Shown one piece after another: positions 59,374 to 64,000 of a stretch of 64,000 nucleotides of DNA (positions are counted from its first letter, which is position 1; each line of letters opens with the position of its first letter). The notes under the pieces were generated by a model that was not told the origin of the DNA, did no database searches, and saw only the letters and a program-made list of their open reading frames with translations. The position numbers were made by a program, and so were the translations under genes. The stretch comes from Trifolium pratense (taxonomy: Eukaryota > Streptophyta > Magnoliopsida > Fabales > Fabaceae): assembly GCF_020283565.1 (NCBI RefSeq), contig NC_060062.1:50304439-50368438 (forward strand), written 5' to 3'.

Positions 59374-60310
59374 TGTTGGATATTTTATAGAATAATTCAT
59401 TTTAAAGTTAATTATTGTATAATGATTAACTTAATAAATTTATTTGTGACCAAGTCATAACATATTATTAAGTAAACGTTTATCTTTTAATTCTTATTAA
59501 TTGGTTTTCAATACTAATTACTAGGATTTTATGGTGGGAAGGTTAATAATTTTTGAGAGGATCCAATGTATTGTGCTTATAAGAAAGGAGTTCAGGTTCC
59601 CTCCATTTATTATCTCTTCATTTATTCTCCATTTAGAGAGAGATAGACACATGAAAAAATTAGTGGGGTCCACAAATTAGTAGGACCCACTTTTAATGGG
59701 TCCCACTAATTCTTAATGTGTCTATCTCTCTCCAAATGAGGAATAAATGGAGGGATAATAAATGGAGAGAACCTGAACTCATAAGAAAGATACCAAGAAG
59801 AAAATAAAGAGGGACGAGAGTGAGAAAATACTCATGGAAGAGATTGCTTCCTCTTCCTTTGTTTTATGAGATAAAAAACTATGAGAATGACATGTGAGTA
59901 AAATATAACTAATTAGAGCAACACTCTTACAAAGTTCTTCCTCTTCACATACAATCGAGTTATCTTCCTGGATTACATCACCGGTGTTGCTAATTCTATT
60001 ACCTCGGATATGATTCATATCCGGGAATGACCTGTTGAATCCTGAGGGATTTGCGCTTATGAGGCGGATAAATCCTTAAGGACAGTGCGATCAACACGCC
60101 TCAGGTATTATTTCATGGTTTACTATTCTCCCTATTTGAGATTCGGTGGTTGTTTACTTCGCGGCCGACAACGATATACAACAATCATAGATAAGTTCTA
60201 TAATCTCTATTTTATTTTATTATCATTCATATTTGTTTAATTACATAAATTAATATGTTGTTTTTTATTATGAATATTGTGATTAGGTCCAATTTTTACA
60301 ATAATCTTAA
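59374..60310 (+). repeat. 5' LTR (with inserted MITE)
   Basis: Aligns to 63250-64000 except for the 193-bp MITE insertion plus one duplicated 9-bp target. The right edge is uncertain; alignment holds at least to the GATTAGGTCCAATTTTTACA region near 60283-60302. Confidence 0.75.
59588..59780. mobile_element. Mutator-type MITE inside the 5' LTR
   Basis: Ends GAGTTCAGGTTCCCTCCATTTATTATC and GATAATAAATGGAGAGAACCTGAACTC are inverted repeats, and ATAAGAAAG is duplicated on both sides (59579-59587, 59781-59789). The sister LTR has the single uninterrupted site CTTATAAGAAAGATATC near 63451-63467, so this is a clean, dated insertion. Confidence 0.92.
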
Positions 60311-60538
60311 GGATTTATCAAATGAATTTTTCAATTTTGTTGAGACCTAATTCCTAGAGCAGTCGTCACGGCTGTAATATGTATATTGTGGGAGTTACGA
60401 GTTCCGGTACAATGCATGCCTACATGGGGCTTAAAAGGTTTTGAGAGATACATGCCTAAATGGTCATCTTCACCGGATTCTATTACTTTTAAATTTTGTT
60501 TCCATGAATTTAAATGTATTTTCTTGAAGGATAGAGAC

Positions 60539-61229
60539 TAGGGGTGATCGCGGTGCGGTTTGGTTCGGTTTTGAGCATAAAAGTCATCCTAACCGCGAGA
60601 TAAAAATGCATGCGGTTCGGTTTGGTTCGGTTGATTTTTAAAAAGTCATCCAAACCAAACCAATGCGGTTTGGATCGGTTTGGTTGGTGCGGTTTAAAAC
60701 ATAACGATTGTACCGAACAATTTTAAGCATAAAAAAAAAATAAAAAATTGAAGTTCCAAAATAACATTGTAGTACCAACAAAAATTATTTATCCAAAATA
60801 ACATTATAGTAACTTACAATTTTAAATATATAAAAAAATTGAATTTTCAAAATAACATCACGGTACCGATAAAATTTGTTTATTTAAAATAACATTACAA
60901 CACCAAAATAAAATTTCAGTACAAAAAATAAAAACAACTTGAAGTTCGATTAATTTGGTCGACTGACTTGGTAATTGGGCATGTATATTGGAATATAAAT
61001 ATATTTTCTTTTACGATATTGGAATATAAATATATAATAGTAACTTAATGCGGTTTTTGCGGTTATCCGCGGTTTTTGCGGTTTTTGCGGTTTGCGGTTT
61101 TGCGGTTTGCGGTTCAGTAAGAAAGTCATCCAAATACATCCAAACCAAATGCGGTTTTTGCGGTTTTCGGTTTGGTTTGGTTCGATTTGCGGTTTTACTT
61201 TTGGATTGGTTCGGATACGATCACCCCTA
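60539..61229. mobile_element. hAT-type non-autonomous element nested in the LTR element
   Basis: Terminal repeats TAGGGGTGATCG / CGATCACCCCTA and an 8-bp target duplication ATAGAGAC (60531-60538, 61230-61237). Both arms are rich in GCGGTTTGGTT-like and GCGGTTTTTGCGGTT tandem units. No transposase frame. The TAGGGGTG ends fit hAT elements. Confidence 0.85.
61048..61190. repeat. Tandem GCGGTTTTTGCGGTT repeats inside the hAT element
   Basis: The TGCGGTTTTTGCGGTTATCCGCGG core is repeated with small length changes; the left arm has the related GCGGTTTGG units. Confidence 0.7.
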
Positions 61230-61919
61230 ATAGAGACTCTCAAAGTGATCCGAAATAATTAAATTTGATGCATATAATATGAGAGTAAATTTAATAATAG
61301 ATTTATTTTGTTTATATGTCACCTAAAAATAATTTAAGTGGACCTGTTTGTATATGGTTAGTTAATTATGGTTCTATGACACTTAAAAGTTAAATATTAA
61401 ATTATAGCATGACATGGAGTGGATATCCATTGATTAAAGTTGACGTTGCAATTCTAAATAATTTTGTTACATTGCAGCAACAATATAATTAAGTGAACTA
61501 ATATCTAGTTTTTGTGATGTTTGATTTTTTAATCAAAGAATTTGTATAAATTTTGTAAAAGGCTTTTAGACCTTTTCGTATGTGTGATATATTTCTGCAA
61601 TATGTTTGTGTACATATGCATTATTTGAGTTTCTAGTATTTTATAATCTTGTTGAATTTTGAATTTGGTATACATTTAATTTGTGAATTCAAGTTGATAT
61701 CTGTGCATATATGAGAACAATAATTTTAAAAAGATGTATACCAGTTAGGCATGAATGAAGAGTATTAGATATATGAATTCATATTGTACATATGGTGATG
61801 TTATTTTCCTTTTAACTTTAACAACCAAAAGTTGTGTGGGTTTTTGTTAGAGTCCTGATACATATATCAAATAAGTTGAGAAATTTTCGAAGACACATAA
61901 ATTTTGATAGAAACGTTGT

Positions 61920-62410
61920 CGCTTAGAAATATTCTAAGTAGACCTATACATGATTGTAATTCATGAAATATTTTTGAGATACCATAAACTATAATATGGT
62001 ATATTGTGGATTATTCATTGTATTAAAATAATACAATGATGTTTAGAGAAATTGTAGATTATCTATTGTATTAAAATAATACAATGATGTTTAGTGAAAT
62101 TTGTTTATGAGAAAATATATCTCTATGTGCGGAATTATAAATTGTCCTTATTGTTGGACATTGTCACTTGAAATCATTCAAGTAGACCCGAATAAAAATC
62201 CACATATGTTACCAAATGTGGGAGTGTTGTCGATTGATAGTCTTTCAAGTAGACAGGTATAATAAATTAAATCTTGAGTTTTATTTTCTCATTTGTGGAG
62301 ATATTGTCACTTAGAATTTATCTAAGCATGAAATATATGATGAAAGGGGTTATGATAATATATTAGATATCACTTAAAGTGATGAACCATTGTATTAAAA
62401 TAATACAATG
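61920..62410 (+). repeat. Series of short hairpins and palindromes in the LARD interior
   Basis: Hairpins of type (G)TC(A/G)CTTAGAA…TTCTAAG or CACTTGAAATCATTCAAG occur at 61922-61938, 62167-62182, 62232-62249, 62310-62326 and 62371-62381, most followed by GTAGAC. A separate palindrome TTGTATTAAAATAATACAA occurs at 62018-62036, 62066-62084 and 62390-62408. Likely transcribed with the element. Confidence 0.65.
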
Positions 62411-63240
62411 ATGTTAATCGGATATAAGAGCCGATAATAATAAAATCGATAAGTGAATTTATTGTGAAGAACAAGTTTATTATTATAGACTTGGATAAAA
62501 TATGAGATTAATTGACTTAAAGACGTCTTAGTCAATATTACTTGATGAAAGAAAATTATGTCTTCATCACTTGTGTAAAGTACGTACTTGAAAAGCCCCT
62601 AGGAAGAAATAATTTTGTGACACATCGAGAGGAATTGGACTTTAGCCATTTGAAATCAACAAGTGATGGGAACTCAACCTTTGTGATTGGAGATCCCATG
62701 AATAAGGTTTATATGGGTAAAAACAAGTTACTTGTTAGATCTGCTAGCACCAAAAATTAATCAATTAATTTTTGTCTTAGTCGTTTTCCTATGGTGTGAG
62801 TGAGAAAGTGCTGGACACTGCATTATTGAGAGGGTAAACAATAAAGCTTTTAATGAATTTCATATCCCTTATGGGTGGTGTATGATTTGCAGCATACACT
62901 TGATGAAATCACCTATGTGAGTGTCAAGTGGGGCCGCTTGTATGAGATTTTGGCGAAATCTCTAGAGCACTAATGAAAGAATCCAGGCACGCGCGTGGCC
63001 TATTCGCTTACCACAACGTCAACAGCAAGAATTGTGAGGTGTAATGCGATTGGTAGACCGCTAACATACGCTAAGTTTCATCGGTTCATATAGTTTGCTA
63101 CACCAATGTTACTGTGTGTTAAGTACTATTAGTCTAGCACTGGTTCATATAGCTTGCTACACCAGTTTCATGCATTACATCAATGATATTAATCCAGGAA
63201 ATGATTTTTTTCAGTACTCTTTTAAACGTTAAAATAAATT

Positions 63241-63249
63241 GTGGGAGAT
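63241..63249 (+). other. Polypurine tract of the LARD-like element
   Basis: GTGGGAGAT immediately before the TGTTGGATATT start of the 3' LTR. Confidence 0.6.
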
Positions 63250-64000
63250 TGTTGGATATTTTATAGAATGATTTATTTTAAAGTTAATTATTGTATAATG
63301 ATTAAATTAATAAATTTATTTGTGACCAAATCATAACATATTATTAAGTAAACATTTATCTTTTAATTCTTATTAATTGGTTTTCAATACTAATTACTAG
63401 GATTTTATGGTTGGAAGGTTAATAATTTTTGAGATGATCCAATGTATTGTGCTTATAAGAAAGATATCAAGAAGATAATAAAGAGGGACGAGAGTGAGAA
63501 AATACTCATGGAAGAGATTGCTTCCTCTCTTCCTTTGTTTTATGAGATCAAAAACTATGAGAATGACATGTGAGTAAAATATAACTGATTAGAGCAACAC
63601 TCTTACAAAGTTCTTCCTGTTCACATACAATCGAGTTATCTTCCTGGATTACATCACCGGTGTCTAATAATATCTTGCTAGTTCTGTTACCTCGGATATG
63701 ATTCATATCCGGGAAGGACCTGTTGAATCCTGGGGATTTGCGCTTATGAGGCGGATAAATCCTTAAGGACAGTGCGATCAGCACGCCTCAGATATTATTT
63801 CATGGTTTACTATTCTCCCTATTTGAGATTCGGTGGTTGCTTACTTCGCGACCGACAACGATATACAACAATCATAAATAAGTTCTATAATCTCTATTTT
63901 ATTTTATTATCATTCATATTTGTTTAATTACATAAATAAATTAATATGTTGTTTATTATTATGGATGTGATGATAGGTCCAATTTTTTACAACAACTTAT
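63250..64000 (+). repeat. 3' LTR (partial, cut by the window end)
   Basis: Matches the left LTR from TGTTGGATATT onwards and keeps the empty MITE site near 63455-63463. It runs past the window end. Confidence 0.8.

Larger units (their letters stand above)
59374..64000 (+). mobile_element. Large LTR retrotransposon without coding domains (LARD-like), runs off the window
   Basis: Sequence from 59374 (TGTTGGATATTTTATAG) repeats at 63250-64000 with high identity, in the same orientation. A polypurine-like GTGGGAGA lies at 63241-63248 just before the second copy. The interior (60310-63240) shows no gag or pol motif: it is a non-coding interior with a nested hAT-type element and repeated hairpins. 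The right LTR end is beyond the window, so target duplications cannot be checked and I could not place the primer-binding site. Confidence 0.75.

Noticed and set aside
59779..60018. Minus-strand ORF repeated at 63548-63784
   Set aside because: Both copies lie inside the LTRs; duplication reflects the LTR pair and not a gene family.
61048..61230. 60-codon ORF of FAVFAVCGFAV type
   Set aside because: Translation of the GCGGTTTT tandem repeat in the hAT-type element.
62542..62760. 72-codon ORF in the LARD interior
   Set aside because: No gag or pol motif recognised; possibly a retroelement remnant but not supportable as a gene.

Overview
This is plant nuclear DNA, probably from a papilionoid legume of the Medicago/Trifolium/Vicia/Pisum group. 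The support is AT-rich intergenic DNA, short-intron plant gene structures, plant-only families (class III peroxidase, MCA channel, FD-type bZIP) and dense small transposons. The species call is inference; the gene calls rest on hand-built splice models whose exon phases close exactly.

Layout, left to right. 1-7.5 kb is a repeat island: a 1.07 kb Mutator-like element and a complete non-autonomous Athila-type LTR retrotransposon (1776-7527; both LTRs, 5-bp target duplication, tRNA-Asp primer site, gag-like ORF, no pol). 8-13 kb holds two MITEs and an MCA1/MCA2-type calcium channel gene (+). 13-17.2 kb has gene fragments (RS/RD-rich, F-box/LRR), a SINE and foldback MITEs. 18-22.6 kb is an eight-exon NNF1/PMF1-like kinetochore gene (-) with a solo LTR and a MITE in its introns. 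23-27.2 kb has a LINE RNase H fragment, a 1.44 kb Mutator-like foldback, and an FD-like bZIP (-) whose only intron starts with GA instead of GT. 29-32 kb is a LARP1b/c-type La-motif gene (-). 32-35.2 kb has a deleted LINE and a 1.7 kb Mutator-like element carrying a hairpin array. 36-40.8 kb has a plastid-targeted USP-fold gene and a class III peroxidase (both -). 42-51.3 kb holds two tandem ten-exon aspartic protease genes (-). 52.9-53.9 kb is an uncharacterised plant gene (-). 54.7-55.3 kb is a retroposon with a 15-bp target duplication. 56.4-58.8 kb is an intronless OSCA4.1/CSC1-like channel gene (-). From 59.4 kb to the end lies a large LTR element without recognisable protein domains, containing a MITE in one LTR and a hAT-type element inside.

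From memory, the order OSCA4.1 - aspartic protease - LARP1c - FD - MCA1 matches Arabidopsis At4g35870 to At4g35920, so the window looks like an ancestral gene block expanded by transposons, with the peroxidase, USP, NNF1 and extra protease interspersed. The genes are independent single transcription units with unrelated housekeeping, wall, protease and channel roles; there is no operon-like cooperation. The most interesting signals are the apparent loss of FD splicing at the conserved FD position, the palindromic GC-rich motif cluster in the Athila LTR, the hairpin arrays inside transposons, and a MITE insertion whose empty site survives in the sister LTR.
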